In this document: piece after piece, positions 40,790 through 54,430 of the stretch
How positions within the stretch are numbered: the first letter of the stretch is position 1
Layout of the letters: each line of letters begins with the position of its first letter
Assembly: GCA_003508835.1 (NCBI GenBank)
Contig: PUFA01000092.1
Location: 4,712,001-4,776,000, forward strand
Direction: 5' to 3'
DNA length: 64,000 nt
Source: Eonycteris spelaea
Lineage: Eukaryota > Chordata > Mammalia > Chiroptera > Pteropodidae
Translations under genes and position numbers: made by a program
Notes under the pieces: generated by a model
Seen by the model: only the letters and a program-made list of their open reading frames with translations
Database searches by the model: none
What the model was told of the DNA's origin: nothing

Positions 40790-41350
40790 GCTTTACTGCT
40801 TTAATCTTTTGATCCTGGTCCAAAGCACCAGCCTTTCTCACCTGGGTTTTGGCTGTAGCCTCCTAACTACTTTCGCTGGTTCTGACCTTTCCTTGCCATT
40901 GGCAGAGTTGATCCTTTCAAATGTGAGTCACATTATCTCTTCTAATCTTAAAAGGCCTGAGTTGTTTTTCATTAATCTCAGTGGAAAAGTCAAATTTCTT
41001 ACCAAGGTATACAGGGATGTACCCCATCTCATCATATTCCACACCTTTTAAGAAATGTTCTCAACCAAGTGACTCTGTTAGGTCACTACTCAAATACCAT
41101 CTTCTCAGTTGAATCCCATCCCTCTTATAAGGCTCCCTTTCACTTTCTTTTTTTTTTTTTTTTTCTGAGAGATTAACACGATCTAACACTGTGTAACTAT
41201 TATTTGTATTGTTGATCTTTACCCTATTAGAAGGTACTATGAGGGTAGGGATTTTTTTCTCTCTTGGCTCATTGCTGAATTCTCATTACCTGCAACAATG
41301 CCTGGCACAGGCTTGGTGTTCAATAAATATTTGCTGAAAAATTATGAATA
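40790..41350 (+). repeat. L2 3' region
   Basis: Follows the L2 3' order: 'tgtagcctcctaactacttt' (about 40854), 'gatcctttcaaatgtgagtc' (about 40910), 'ctcagttgaatcccatccct' (about 41104), 'ggtactatgagggtagggat' (about 41232) and 'caatgcctggcacaggcttg' (about 41296). The tail is 'ttcaataaatatttgctgaa'. A 15- to 18-nt poly-T (about 41149-41164) interrupts it. Confidence 0.8.
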
Positions 41351-44239
41351 TCAACAAGAGAAAAGTTTGACAATATGCTGCGAAAACTGATAACATTGAA
41401 ATGTCTTGAATTGGTGTTTTTCTTCTTTTTGGTGCTTATACAAAGATTTAAAAAGTAGCTATAGGATATTGCTCTATGAATAAATCCACTAATTTATTCT
41501 ACATTGAAACAATTAAGTCTTTTTAGTTTGATCATGTGTTTTTATTTTTCTTAACAGTTGTCCATGTTTCATAATGGTATATACAAGTTCATTCGAATTC
41601 TCATTAGAATAGGGCCAATTTATCTATTCTAAAAAGCAAAGTGAAACTGATTACAGTAAACCTCAGCTATCTTATAAGTACATTTTCTGTATAGACAAGA
41701 GTTACTCTTCTGTGTAGCAGCTTTTTAAAACCTCTTAACCTTTTGGATGTCAATATTTCCCAAATCTTTTCACTTATATTTTCTCAAGGGAAATATAATA
41801 TACAATTTTACCTTTTAAAAATAATCCGAATGAACATGAATCGTTATACTGTATTAATTACATTTATTAGGACTTATGGCTGTTTATTGGTACATTTCTG
41901 TGCACAATTTTCGTGGTTTTAGGCCTTTTTAAATTTAAATGTTATCTTATTTTTCGCTGTCACATTATCACCAGCTGTGCATGGAATCCAGATGACCAGA
42001 TTTTATAACAGACATGTACATTGGCTTAGAGAGGCCTGTAATGTTTTCTCATGAATCAAGAACACATGTTAACCTTCAAACCTTATGATGTCAATTTGGG
42101 TTTTTCAGAACATTTCTCCTCTCATTTCCTTGTCTGCATTGCAGGTGGTTCTTTGTTATGGAATTTAGAGCTGAAAGAGGTCAGCCTGGGCCTGTTCTCT
42201 TTGACCATCCTGCTGGTCCCAGGAGTGACTTACGACTTTCACATCCATTACAGCTACTATGTAGTTCTGATCAGGGTTGTTATCTGTTCAGACACACTGT
42301 GGTGAAAGATACTGTCTCAAAGCACCCCCTCCCTACGTAGCCCCAATACACACAAGTAATGTACCTTTTTGAGGTATTTGGGAGATGTTTTTGTTTTTTG
42401 TTTTAATTTTTAACAAAGGAAGTGATATAGGAAGGATCGCCTCTCTATTTCTCTGTTCCTCTCTTCACCTCACTCTCTTGCTTTCTTGCTCCTTTCTCTT
42501 TTTAACCTCCCAGATGATGTGCTTGATGTGCTCATAGATGCAAATGATTGTTCTTTGGCTACATGCTGAGGTATCTGTGGTCTCAGTATTTTGGGGGTAG
42601 GCATTCACTGGAGCAGGGCAAGGCCTCAGCAATACTTGTGTGGGGCAGAAGCTGGAAGTAATTCATCTGTGGCATGGGGGTTGACGAATGTTGGGAGCGA
42701 GGGCTCAGTGTTCTTAGATTTAACATCCTTTCCTCCTACCCTTTCATCTGGCTGTTTTCATTTTTGCTTCAGAAGATTTCATTGGGACCCTACATAAAAG
42801 TAAGGTAGTTTCTAAGGCAGGTGTTGGGGGCGGTGTGGGGTCATTCTGGGAGCAGAGAGGCCTTTAATAAAAAAGGAAAGCAGTATCGTAGTAGAACTAG
42901 GAAAGAGTTAAACCTTGGGAGTTTGAATGGGAGCAATCATTTATGTATAAAGAAAAGTTTGCTTAGTCTTGACATTTGATCCTGGTATTAATTATTGTTA
43001 AGTATTTGTGAATAGTGCAAAACATGTTGAGAAGGCCCATAGTACCACTGAAGATAAAAATAAAAACGTATTAAATTTTATGACTTTAATTCTAATTTTG
43101 TAGACCTTAACTTTGTTATTTTCAGAGCTTTTCTTTAAGACTAGATTTCATTTTTATTAAGATTGGTAACTCTAGCAAGGTAATGTTTAATGTCTATGTT
43201 GCATTAAATGTCTCTAAATTGTTTTTTATTGGGGCAAATTGTAGAATTTACCTTCAAAGAATCCATAATGGTTTAGTACTACCAGCTATATATGTTTTAG
43301 TTGATTTCTTGGACTTAATTGAATAATTCAGTGATAGACTACAAACTATTTTGCTTGAGGCTTTTAATTCATGAAAGAGAGGGGAGAGAATGAGTGAATG
43401 AATGACAAGAGCTTTTACCAGAGGGTGGAGGCTGGTGGTTGGAAGGGGAGATAGTAACTACCGATAACCACTAGAGGCCTCTCTTAAGCCAGGTTTCATG
43501 GTTAATATCACTGAGTTTCCATAGTGGGGTCTGGCTGTGTCATTGTAAATTAAGCATATTTTATATTATAGTTCTGAATAAATAGTATGAAAATACTTTT
43601 ATTCTAGAGCATATATTATAATGTAATCCGTATGTTTAATGCACGTATCAGAATAACTGATAATCTATTGGACTGAAAACAAAATAGAAATCTCTTTGCT
43701 TTTCTTTTTCTCTAAATAACCTTTTAGTAAAAGCATGCAATCAAAAAATATGGCCAAATAAAAATGTCTCTTTGACAATACAAAGATATTTGGTTTTATA
43801 ACTATTACTGACTTAACATAGGTTTAATCATTGAAAGCATATTTTTTAATGGTAGACTATAAGTAATTTTAATCACATGTTAAAATTATATATTTTATTC
43901 ATGATTATAATAAGTAATATTGAAATGATTCAAAAATTTTTTTAGACTCAATATTATCTGGAATAACATTAAATGCTTTTTTTAAGGATGGTGACAGTAA
44001 GTCTCAATTTTAGTTTGGGATTATTTTGGATGCAGGTGACCTTGCAGACAGCAGGGAGGCAGGGTAAGGTCATCCAGTCTGATCTGAACAGTTGCTCTGT
44101 TCCAAACTAGGAAGGCTGACACTTTGGAACTTGGTTTTACCTTTGCCAAATCATGTTCCCAGAGGATTTTCTTTGTCCTGACCACAACTAGTTACTTGTA
44201 CTAATTGGAACAAGTTCTAGATTCTTGGATGCTATATTC

Positions 44240-44400
44240 AGGATGTGACTACTGCATTTATTGCCTTGTGTGGTGGCCCTTGGCCAATTCTGAGTCCCAC
44301 AGGGCAGGGAGTTTTGTTTATTTTGTTTATTGCTGTACTCCTAAAGTTTTGAAGATGTGTAATATGTAGAAGATACTCATAAATATCTGTTGAATCATCT
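44240..44400 (+). repeat. L2 3'-end fragment
   Basis: The stretch 'gtcccacagggcagggagtt' (about 44293) then 'ttgtttattgctgtactcct' and 'gaagatactcataaatatct' plus 'gttgaat' matches the L2 3' terminus. Confidence 0.65.
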
Positions 44401-44699
44401 TATTGTATTTCAAAAATAATATGTAATAATAATTTTTTTTTTTTAGTAAAAGAAAGGAGAAACTGGTAATTCTTATAGGAAAAAAATTTATTGAGATTAT
44501 CACTCCTGCCATCTGGTCTTTTTTGGTTTGACTTACATTTTAGATGTGTTTTGAATAAGATTAAAATAATGGGTTCGATATAATTTTGTGTAATATGTTT
44601 TATAGAATAAAGCTTAGCACAGTATCTAGTAAATGATAAATCAAGTCAAAATGGCATGTTTTACTCTTATCTTCTTTAGTATTCGCTACTGTTCTTTTA

Positions 44700-44860
44700 A
44701 TTATATGTCAACGTCATCATTATTTTATAGATGAGAAAACTGAGGTTTAAAGAAGGTAGAGTAACTCGCTTCAGGCCCCACAGCTCACAGAGCTGGGCTC
44801 CGCCTAGATCTCTGGACTTCAGAACCTTTGCTTTTAAAATTATTCTGTTGCTTTTACTGA
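44700..44860 (-). repeat. MIR SINE, antisense
   Basis: The stretch 'tatagatgagaaaactgagg' (about 44727) and 'cttcaggccccacagctcac' followed by 'agagctgggctccgcctaga' matches the complement of MIR. Confidence 0.75.
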
Positions 44861-45084
44861 GAAGCTGCATCTCAAGCTGAGTTTGAGCAGAATTTGTAGT
44901 TTTCAGATGTAATGAAATAACTGATTTATGATGTGATTTGAATATGATGTAATTTGAAAGTGTAAAACACATTGGCAATACTAATGTATTTACTAGGAGG
45001 GTCAGTACTTTTTAGTTTGTTTATTTTGTGCTGGGCTTTTTGTCATAACCATATATGTTCTGATTTAATCCTTTTAGTTGTCTT

Positions 45085-45240
45085 ATGTGCTAAGAATGAT
45101 TACTTCCATTGTAGAGATAAGGAAACTGAATCTCAGATTAGGAACTTCCCTTAGCCAGCCAGCTAGTAAGTGGCAGAACTGTGGTTCATTCTCAGGTCTT
45201 AAATTCTTGAACTCTAATATTTTCATAGTACAACAGGGCT
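45085..45240 (-). repeat. MIR SINE, antisense
   Basis: The stretch 'tagagataaggaaactgaat' (about 45112) and 'ccagccagctagtaagtggc' (about 45155) followed by 'agaactgtggttcattctca' matches the complement of MIR. Confidence 0.75.
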
Positions 45241-46990
45241 TCATGTTAGAATATTTTACGACTAAGCAACTTCATGCTTTAAAATTACCATTTGAGTTTT
45301 GGTAATAAAATGTGTCTAAATTTGAGCTTGTAAGATTTTATAAAATATTCCAGGAATTTTCTTGCACATTTGCCCACCTGTACAACACTTTAAAAAATAT
45401 ATTATTTCTAAATACTGTACACACCTTGTAAATCATACTGCCACATTTCATTTCATTTGACATTATTTTTTTTCCTTCTACATGGAACTGGAAAAAGAAA
45501 GATTAAATTATATAATTGTTTTTCTGTTTCTAATCTTTTTTGATGTGCCCCCTTATACACTTATATTATTTGAATTTCACTCAAGATTTTTATTTTGTTT
45601 GAACTATTTGCTTTTGCTATTAAGAACAGCAGTGAAAAGAAAGCCATTACCTCATTTCATAGTGAAAAAAGATCACAGGTACATTGTGTGCTTAGTTTAA
45701 CATTTTAGGTGTAATATAAGAAATTTCCTTTTGACTTTAGTTCTTTACATTGATGATCATTTAATTTACTTTCCTCTTAAACTGGTACTTGCACTTACAA
45801 AATTGTAGCATTTATGCTATAATCAGTAACATTTTCTTGCCTTTTCTATTACGACACCCAAGTTTTGCAGTATCTAGCTGTAATAATTTAAAAATTATTG
45901 AAATTGGTCCACAAAGGTTTTTGAATACAAAATTAGGAAGTGTGCCATTTCCCTCTAATTTATCTACTTCAGAATTTAAGCCACTCTTATCTAGGTCATG
46001 AATAATCAACCCTTCCAAAACACATACACTCCCTGTCACACATTTCTGTTGCTTTTTCTTCCTGGAACTTGGTTTTCTATTGTTTATATTTTCTTTTATA
46101 TCTTTAAGTTATATAACTTCTTACATAGTTGTTCCACAACTTAAGTTTATTTTTCAATATATATATATTTTTTTTATTTTTGCTGATATTGTGGACAATG
46201 TCGTTGTTAGTCTATCTCCCCTCCCTCCCTCTCTCCAATCTTCCTTTTTCAGGTGTGGCAGTGGAAGAGATTTTAAAAATTAAAGTAATACATTAACATT
46301 CAACAACACATATAGTTTAGCAGAGCTTATAAATACACATAAACATTTTGTGCCCCTGGCCCTGGGCTCACTGCCTAAACACAGCCACTTTTAACCATTT
46401 CTCTATTTTGTTGTTCTGATGGCTACTTCCATACCTCTAGGTAATACATTGTACAGATATTTTGCCTATAACATAATTTATTCATTTCTGCAAAGTACTG
46501 GATTCTACACAAATACTCTCTAAAAACAACAGGGTTTATGGAAAAAAATAGGTTGGGCAGATCACTTAAAACCTATTTAACTTTGTAAGGGTTTGTAATT
46601 AGAGTCAGGAAGGATTGAACCTGCTGAGTTATGGAGTCAAGGGCAAAATGCATAAAAGTTGGGGAGAACCATGTAATAAACACTTCTAAAACAGAGCAGA
46701 TGGTCCAGCGTCAGCCAAAAGGCATAGTATGGAATTGAATTTCTCTGAGGCTCTGCGGTTATGCTTTGCCTTTTACTGTTTCTTAGTGGCATAAAGCATT
46801 AATGTGCTGGGGCAAATTGCACTTATGCCAACATGACTAGGTCAGTTACTGTTGTGTCTGATGTTAAACTACATTTCACACCTTATGCCAGAAAAATGGA
46901 CTCCTCTTGCCCAGTCCTCCTGAATTAGGTTTATAGGTGGAGCCTAGGTCACATTTTGATTTTAACTATGGTAGAGACTGGAAAACATTG

Positions 46991-47016
46991 TGTGTGTGTG
47001 TGTTTGTTTGTTTTTT
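46991..47016 (+). repeat. TG / TTTG simple repeat
   Basis: A short TG run passes into TTTG units and T-rich sequence. Confidence 0.85.
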
Positions 47017-48099
47017 ACATTCTACCTTGAAAAGTGGGATTAATAATTAGAAAAACCTCAAAATGTGGAGCCTATGTTAAAAAGTTTGGGTTATTTGGGT
47101 CCAAAACACATGTTCATATGAATACATACATACACGTCCGTCTGTCAATGTACATATACCTTCATTTGTCAAATTTAAACTCTACTCCCTGCTCTGACAC
47201 ATGAAGATTCAGTGTGCTTGCATTACCTCTTAGTTACCCCTTATCATTTCCTCGGTTTCAAGTTATTTTATTTCTTCCGTGGGTTGCCTTTTGATTTCAA
47301 TTATTTAAATCTCTTATTATCTTTTTCTATTAGCTTTTCTCAGTATCTCTTGATCTTTACTGTGTAAGAAGGGCCGTTGATACCCTCGCACCCTTACTTC
47401 CACCTCTTTCTTCTTCCCTTGCAGTTCCCATTTTCTATCAGCTATTTAATCTATGTTGTCAAGACCGTTAACACTGAATTCTGTTCTATAGCCATAAGAA
47501 ATCTTCCCACCTTCCGTCTGTAGGCTAATTCTGAAAGTTAAAAACCAATGAATACTCGACATTTTTTAATAAAATAAATATGTTTCATCACTGAGCTGAC
47601 AGGGGCAGGGGGTAAGATTTTATTTATTTATTTTTACTTCAGTCCAAGTGTCTGCCTATGGGCCGCTTAAAGGAGATGTTCTCGGCATCTAGCTCAAATG
47701 ATTTGCCTTTCCTTATAGTGCTTCATATCTGGGCCATAGCATTTTTTTTAGTTTTTGGATTTTTTAGAGTTTCTAATTACTTTTCCTTTTCTCTTTGAAA
47801 AAGCATAACCAGCCTTTAACAGATCTTGAAGATCAATACTATCGCCTGGAATCCATTTTCTTCCTGCCCTTCTGAGAAGCATCTAACCTGTCCTACCTAG
47901 TCTTAACTATCATTCTGTAAATCTGCCGCACAACAGTCTTCAGTGCTGTTTCTCCATGTCACTCTTAAAGATGTAATTTTTCTGGATCCAATGACTTCCT
48001 CTTCATGGTTTTATCCCTCATTTTAATAAGGAGCATACATAATTAACTTCTTCAAGCGAAAGACTTGTGGACGAGGGAGGTTTTCAACATTTGAATTTG

Positions 48100-49440
48100 G
48101 AAAACAACATTTATTTTGCACTCACTTGATTTTTAGCTAGATATAGAATTCTAGGTTCACAGTAACTTTTACTTAGGACGTTGAAGATAATGCTTCATTA
48201 TGTGCTTGTGTAATAGTGGGACAGAAGTTTGATGCCAGTGTGCTTCTTATTCTTTTGTAAGTGATCTCTCTCTGTTTGTTTTTCTGGAAACTTTATGCTT
48301 TTTTTGGTCCTTTTATGCTAAATTTGGGTCTGTTTCACCCATCTGTTTTGCATCTCGTGACTTACCTCTGGGTACTTATTACCGATTTTAAAATAATTAT
48401 ATCCTTTCCCTTTTAAAAAAGTCACATTGGATAATATACCTTCTAGAATGAGTCTCTGTGTCTCTTATCTTTCCTATGCTAGTTCTTGTCCAGTTGTGTT
48501 TTTGCAATGTTTGTGACATTTTCTCTATTTTATCTTTTAATTCTTATTTTGAATATTTTAATTTCAACAATCAATTTTTTTCTTATGCTCAGTTCTTTTC
48601 ATAGCTTGCTATTTTGTTTTCTTCAGTTTTTCTGGGTATACTAATATATAGATTATATGTATATATGTTATAAAATAATGCAACCATAGTATTTTAAAAT
48701 TCTGTTCTGTAAATGATCTCTGTTTATCAATAGTGCATTTCTTTTGTAATTTTTTTTTTGTTATTGATTATTCTGGATAGCTGCCTGGTGCATTTTTCTT
48801 GTAGGTCTCGTTCCTCAGCAGGCATCTCCTGTATAGGAAAAGTTGAGCAGATCTGTGCACAGGAGTGAGAGAGTGAATGGGAAGCCTGTCCTTAGGCAGG
48901 AAGGAGAGCCGCTAGATGTGTGGATGAGCTAGGCTCGCCTCTTGGACATCAACTCTCACAGTATAGGCCTGTCTTTGTAGGTAATTTGAATAGTTTTATC
49001 AACGACTAGCTGCTTCGCTGGGATTGTCTCTGGGATCAGGGTTGGATAGATGTGTTTCATTGGGAGAAGTGGGGCAGTTGGTATAGCTGCTTTATTTAAT
49101 TTCCCTGTTTTCATTCCCTGTTCTTATACTCGTTTTCCACACCTGCTGATAAACCCATCTGAGAACTCCGGGGGGATTAATTTTCTCTTTCCTCGTGTAC
49201 CCCTGTCCTTGACCATCTCCTCTCCCCCAAGTGTCTGGGCTTTAGCTTCCTTTGCCTTGTCTGCATTTTCATCACACATCCACGAGAGACTTATTTCTTA
49301 ATAATCATAACCTCTCTCCAACTTTGTTGTTTTGGTTATTCTGGTTTTTTCCTTTTATATTCATTTCCTGTATTGGGGAGAGCAGGAGACAAAAGCATAT
49401 ATATTCAGTCTATCATCTTGAGTTGGAAAGATCTCTGTTA
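48100..49440 (-). repeat. Old L1 (L1M/HAL1-type) 5'-half fragment, antisense
   Basis: The stretch 'tagctagatatagaattcta' plus 'ggttcacagtaac' (about 48136) and 'cattatgtgcttgtgtaata' match complement blocks of old L1-type elements. The far end 'cctgtattggggagagcagg' (about 49368) with 'tatcatcttgagttgg' resembles their 5' terminus. Very diverged; boundaries are approximate. Confidence 0.5.
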
Positions 49441-50391
49441 CATTTTTTTCATTTTTTAACAAGAAGCATGATGATTTGTATATTTCACCAAAATCTTATT
49501 TATTTCAACAGTTGATTTTTCCAAATTTTTAAGTTGGTAATCTTATTCTGCAAGTAATTTTCTCTTTTTCTGCTCTGTATACTTATTTTTTTTTTCTCAT
49601 TTGGCTAGACCCACTGAATAGTGGTTAATGACAGCAACAATAGCAGACATTGAATGTGATATTTCTTAAGCCCAATGTTGAACTGATAGGATTGTTAAGT
49701 AGAAAATGGAAAGTATCAACTTCATTATATAGATTTCTGGCTTATTGAGAAAAGCATGAGAAATTTTCTGCACAGTTTGTCGTTTTGAATAAATGGATTT
49801 GGTACTTACAACCTGAATATCTTTTATACTTCTTTTGTCAATAACCATAATTCAGAATTGGGGATGGGAAAGGAGGGAAAGTTAGCTTTGTAAAATAAAT
49901 CCTTCCAACAGAATATATGAAATTTTACATGGTAAAGTTGGTTAATCAGTATTGGCAGCAAAATTAATGTTATTTCTTGACAGTAAATAAAGGAAAACAA
50001 GTAACACAATTGGCAGTTAAAATGGAACTTCTACGCTAAAGCCAATTAAGACCTAGTGAAACAGCCATCACTGGAGAGAGACTTGCATGTAATAAATACA
50101 GCTCACCTCACTGACAGTTAAACAATGGGTAGTTGCAAGGCCAAAAGATCTGGTTATTGGCTATCATATAGAAGAAGTTAACCTCTTGATTTATTCTTAT
50201 TTTTTAAAGGTGCTTTAAGAATGGCCTTGTAGACATTAAAACAGATTCATGACGTGAAAATCCTGAGTATAATATTTGGGAAAATTTGATGGAAGCAATT
50301 TTATGTCAAAGTAAAAAGACTCTATCAGTTTTATTCATAAAGGGACTTTAAATCAGTTGGAAAAAAAAATGAAATGAGTTGCCACTTGTGG

Positions 50392-50408
50392 TAATGAGAC
50401 CCTCATTA
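50392..50408. promoter_or_regulatory. Inverted TAATGAG pair (possible homeodomain-type site)
   Basis: TAATGAG (50392-50398), spacer ACC, CTCATTA (50402-50408): a perfect 7-bp inverted repeat containing two TAAT cores. An E-box CAGCTG lies at 50425-50430. Binding is inferred from motif shape only. Confidence 0.25.
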
Positions 50409-50869
50409 ATGGGAAAAGCTCGATCAGCTGGCAGATGTTAGAGAAGATTGGGGAAGACAGCCTAAACAGTGTCTTCCACATCAAAGATTGTGTGAAATGA
50501 AGGGAAACTCCCTTTTAGCATTTTAATATATAATATTATATATCTCAATATTAAACAATATAATAAAATAATACAAATATTATAAGATCTTATCTACTTA
50601 TCTTTTATATGTCTAGTAAATAGAAAAGATTTCTCTTTTTTATTTCTAGTAAAATACATCTTTAAACTCCCTTTTTTTTTTTTGCTAGCTTTATCTCTTT
50701 TTAAAATGGTAAATTATTTCTCCAGGTTTGCAAGTAGAACAGACATCCACTAGTCAAGTTTTATAGTGACTTTTTAATAACATCTCTGGCATGTACCTTT
50801 TTCACTTTCCGCGGCTGCTACTATGTTCTCCTCCCTCTCTCTCCAGTTTAAATCCACTTTGACTTACCC

Positions 50870-51575
50870 TGGACTTGCTGTACCACTTGAACCATTTGTT
50901 CCTTTCCATTCTCATTGCTTTATTCAAACCATAATGATTCCTCTCTAGGACACAGTGTCCTCTTGATTCTCTGAAGCCCTTCTTCTTGCCAGGGCAATTT
51001 CTCTGAACTGAAGAACTACTTGGATCACTTCTTAGAGTTCAATCTTGTTGGTAGTTTTGGGTTGCCCTCTAGGGAAAATATAAACTCTTATTATTATATT
51101 TGGCCCTCCATTATCTGACCCTAGCGTACTATCTCATGTCATTTTCTGCGATTTTCTCCACACATATGTGATAGTCCAGTTATACAATATTGTTTGTGGT
51201 TCCCTGAAAACATTCTGTTGTTACTGCAGTGCCTTGACACATGCTATTTCCTGTACCCCTTCTTCCTCTGGATAGATCTGAAATCTCTTTAGTCTTTTAA
51301 CACTCAGTTTACAAAGTATCCCCTCCAGGAAGCTTTTCTCATCTTTTTTGTCTTGTAAGCCTGCTCTGGAGTCATTTTCTCAGTGTTCCAGGGCACTTTA
51401 CATCCGACCTACGGTCTCAGAGCAGGTTTCCTTTTGTTTGTAGTTTTTAACATCCTCATTAGTTCTACTAGCCTCTGCATGTTGTCCCAGTATCTTTCAC
51501 AACTACTAGTATGCATAGACACATATAGTAGGTATGAGATAAAAATTCATTTCTTGTCCCATAATAAATGAACTT
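50870..51575 (+). repeat. L2, decayed copy
   Basis: Weak but ordered L2 similarity: 'tagggaaaatataaactctt' (about 51071), 'tttggccctccattatctga' (about 51099), 'tatttcctgtaccccttctt' (about 51245) and 'cccctccaggaagcttttct' (about 51320). The tail 'cacatatagtaggtatgaga' is near 51520. Confidence 0.6.
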
Positions 51576-53309
51576 TTGACTTACTGGATATTGGGTTTCT
51601 TAGACTCTCATTTTTCTAGAAAGTGGCTAAAAATATTGAAGTAGGGAGAAAATGTCTTCTAAGTAGTTTGAGGTGATTGCAAATAAACCCATACATAAAA
51701 GCACAAACACTCTGTCCAAAGGTGAGACTGCAAAGCCTTAATCATGTCCTTCAACTTTTAGTTTACAAAGAATTTAACAAACTTCTTAGTGTCATAGCTC
51801 ACATTAGAATTTAGAACCAGCCCGTTAGAAAGTGGGGATAAGTTATGTTGACAGAGATAAGGATGTTGGCCAGACTGAAGCTGATACATTGATAGCCTGA
51901 GAACAAGATACTCTGTGGGAAAAGAAAAAAAATACATAAGAATATTAAAAAAAAAATCACAGCAGTTTGTAGTCATTCATTGTAGAAACAAGGTAGACTT
52001 CTACTTGATCCCATGGTATTAATTGTTCCAAATTCTGTCATGAATAGATTCATTTCCGTTCTATGTATGTGGTTGAAATACAATATTATTGCTTAAAGGT
52101 GTGAGTGGGATGAACTCTCAAATATGTTGAAATAACTCAGCTCCTACAGTGCTAGATAAATGAGTTCTTGCCGAGTGTCTTTCTAAAAGCTGCAGGTGCT
52201 TTGCTTCAAATCATTAATTTCCCTTTGGTTAAATTCACATTACCAATAATGTTATGTAGCAATCTTTTGTTAGGGCATTTTCCTATTAATTTCTGATTTC
52301 TCATGTCACATTAGGAAACTAATAAAATGACCCTTTTCCTGTGGCTCTTAGTGTTCTTTAGTTCTTTTAATCATGTAACTGATACTATTTAGTGTTAAAT
52401 CCCTCTGACATTTTCCAAATTAGCTGGATTGGTGGGGAGGAAAAAAGGGGGCGAGACTAATCCTCCATTTTTGTAGATTGAGATATTGAGGTGTGAGAGG
52501 TACCATGTGTAGTAACAATACTACAAGTCCCTTTGCTGAGGCTTGAAACTGTTAATCTTGATGTGAATCACTTGAGACATTTTTCTTCTGTCTCTCAGTG
52601 TGGTTACACTCCTGCAGGAGAGGTTGGGCAGGCAGTTCCAAAGGGTGGAGTGGGTGTTGACTAATCTATTAAGTAGCCTTTTATCTGAGAGTCTAGTTTC
52701 TCATTAGTATTTCTGACCAAAGGGTAAATGGTTGGAATTATGGGTTTTTGTTTTTAATTAATCTCTCTAGGGATGAGAGGCTTAATTTTGAAGAATGGAA
52801 TTTTAAGGAAGCCTGACAAGCTCCGTTTCCATGTGACTGAAAAATCTGGCAGTTAAAAAGCTTTCACAACTAGGAATTAGAGCTAGATTTTCCAGTGGCT
52901 AAGCTGCTCTTTGGGAGTTAGACTCATGGGTAACCTGCACTCTGCTTTCGAGTCACAGCGGTCGCCTTTATGGTACTGCTCAGGGGACTTTTTTGCTCTT
53001 TCCTCTCTAATGGCTCTAAAGGTTCTCATGGGGTTTATCCTCCCATTGTGTGCATTATAAAGATCGTCACTATTCCATCCCTTATTTATACATTCCGATC
53101 AGGTCAGTTGATGTGTATATCACAAGCATAGGGCTGCTTAATGCTTCATTATCTCTGTAAGACACATATTTTCTCCTCTGTTATACCACCATAAAATTAT
53201 AATGCTACTATAGTACCACAGTTGTACAACTTTAGCACAACTTTAGCGGCAGAGAGATTGGTTGTTTTGCTCAAGGTCCTTTAGGGGAATAGAGAAGTAG
53301 CCAAAATGA

Positions 53310-54430
53310 GCAAACTTTGGAAGCCACCTCATTTAGCTTTCTGTGCCTTTATTATAACACCCTGACAGATAGTCATTCAAGGTCCTCTTAGATTCTTCCT
53401 GTTAAATGAGTCAGTCAGTTCCCTGGTCATGCAGTTATAATCGTTAGAAAGTTTTCAACTGAAATTTGCTTTTCTGTAACTTTTACCTATTGATTTTTGT
53501 TCTCTTTTGTAAAAACAATTTCTGTACCTACTTCTACATAACTTCAAATGTTTGGACAACTTCTAAGCCTCCTCATAGTCTTCCCATTTCTAGGCTAAAG
53601 GTTCCATCCATCTCTTTCAACTGTTATTTAAATCTTCTGGTTTCTGGATTCCTCATTGTACTGACTGCCATTCTTTGGACATACTCCAATGTCCAATGAC
53701 CTTTTTAACTTCAGATGACTTAAAAATTATACTTGATATATTGTCCGTCTAGCTGAATGCTTATTAGGACTTGTTGTCTCCTGTGGCCTGACTTCTGTCA
53801 TGAAGTCAGGAGATGTGTGCTTTTTATGCTTCTGTTCTGGAATATTTAAAAGGTCATGAGTTCCATGTCATTGGATATGTTAAACAGATGCACTTATGTC
53901 AGGGATGTTATAGTTAAAAACAAATAGCATGTTGAGAGTGTGGTGTCCTTATAAAGATAAATTAAAATGGCTGCTTGAGAAAACAGCTTGGCAAAATAAC
54001 CCACTTTAAAATATAGGGCATATTAGAGTTCATAACATTGGGAATAATACTTGAGTGAATATTCTTCTCTTAGAAGGGCACTTAGATACTTTCATTCTTT
54101 GACCAGTCACTGCATGAACTTGTAAGGATATTGTGTATCTTTGAAAGACTGCATCTTTTGTCAAAAGCCTTTAGTTCACAAAATTCCATTGACATTTTCA
54201 TGCCAAGACACAGCACTTTAGTTTTCTCCATATTTGCCCACATCATTTATTTATTCTTCACATAGTGGACATTTGGGGCAATACCACTAGGTCGATACAA
54301 GCTTTTAAAAACTCGATATTGTTATTAGCATTGTTCCATTCATTACCAACTACTCACCTATTTCTTTACTAGGATGTTAACTGTGTTTTGTTAGATGATC
54401 TTAGCCATTTATCAATGATATTTTTGTAAA
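53310..54430 (+). repeat. L3 / CR1-clade LINE remnant
   Basis: The stretch 'tttgcttttctgtaactttt' (about 53465), 'ccatttctaggctaaaggtt' (about 53584), 'tttctggattcctcattgta' (about 53641) and 'tttggacatactccaatgtc' plus 'caatgacctttttaac' follow the L3 consensus in order. A later block 'gccatttatcaatgatattt' (about 54405) fits the downstream L3 portion. Very old; boundaries and continuity after 53720 are uncertain. Confidence 0.55.

Noticed and set aside
42051..42340. Two overlapping + strand frames (84 and 60 codons) in intron 8
   Set aside because: No domain match and no matching splice sites. Two frames open at once suggests GC composition rather than coding.
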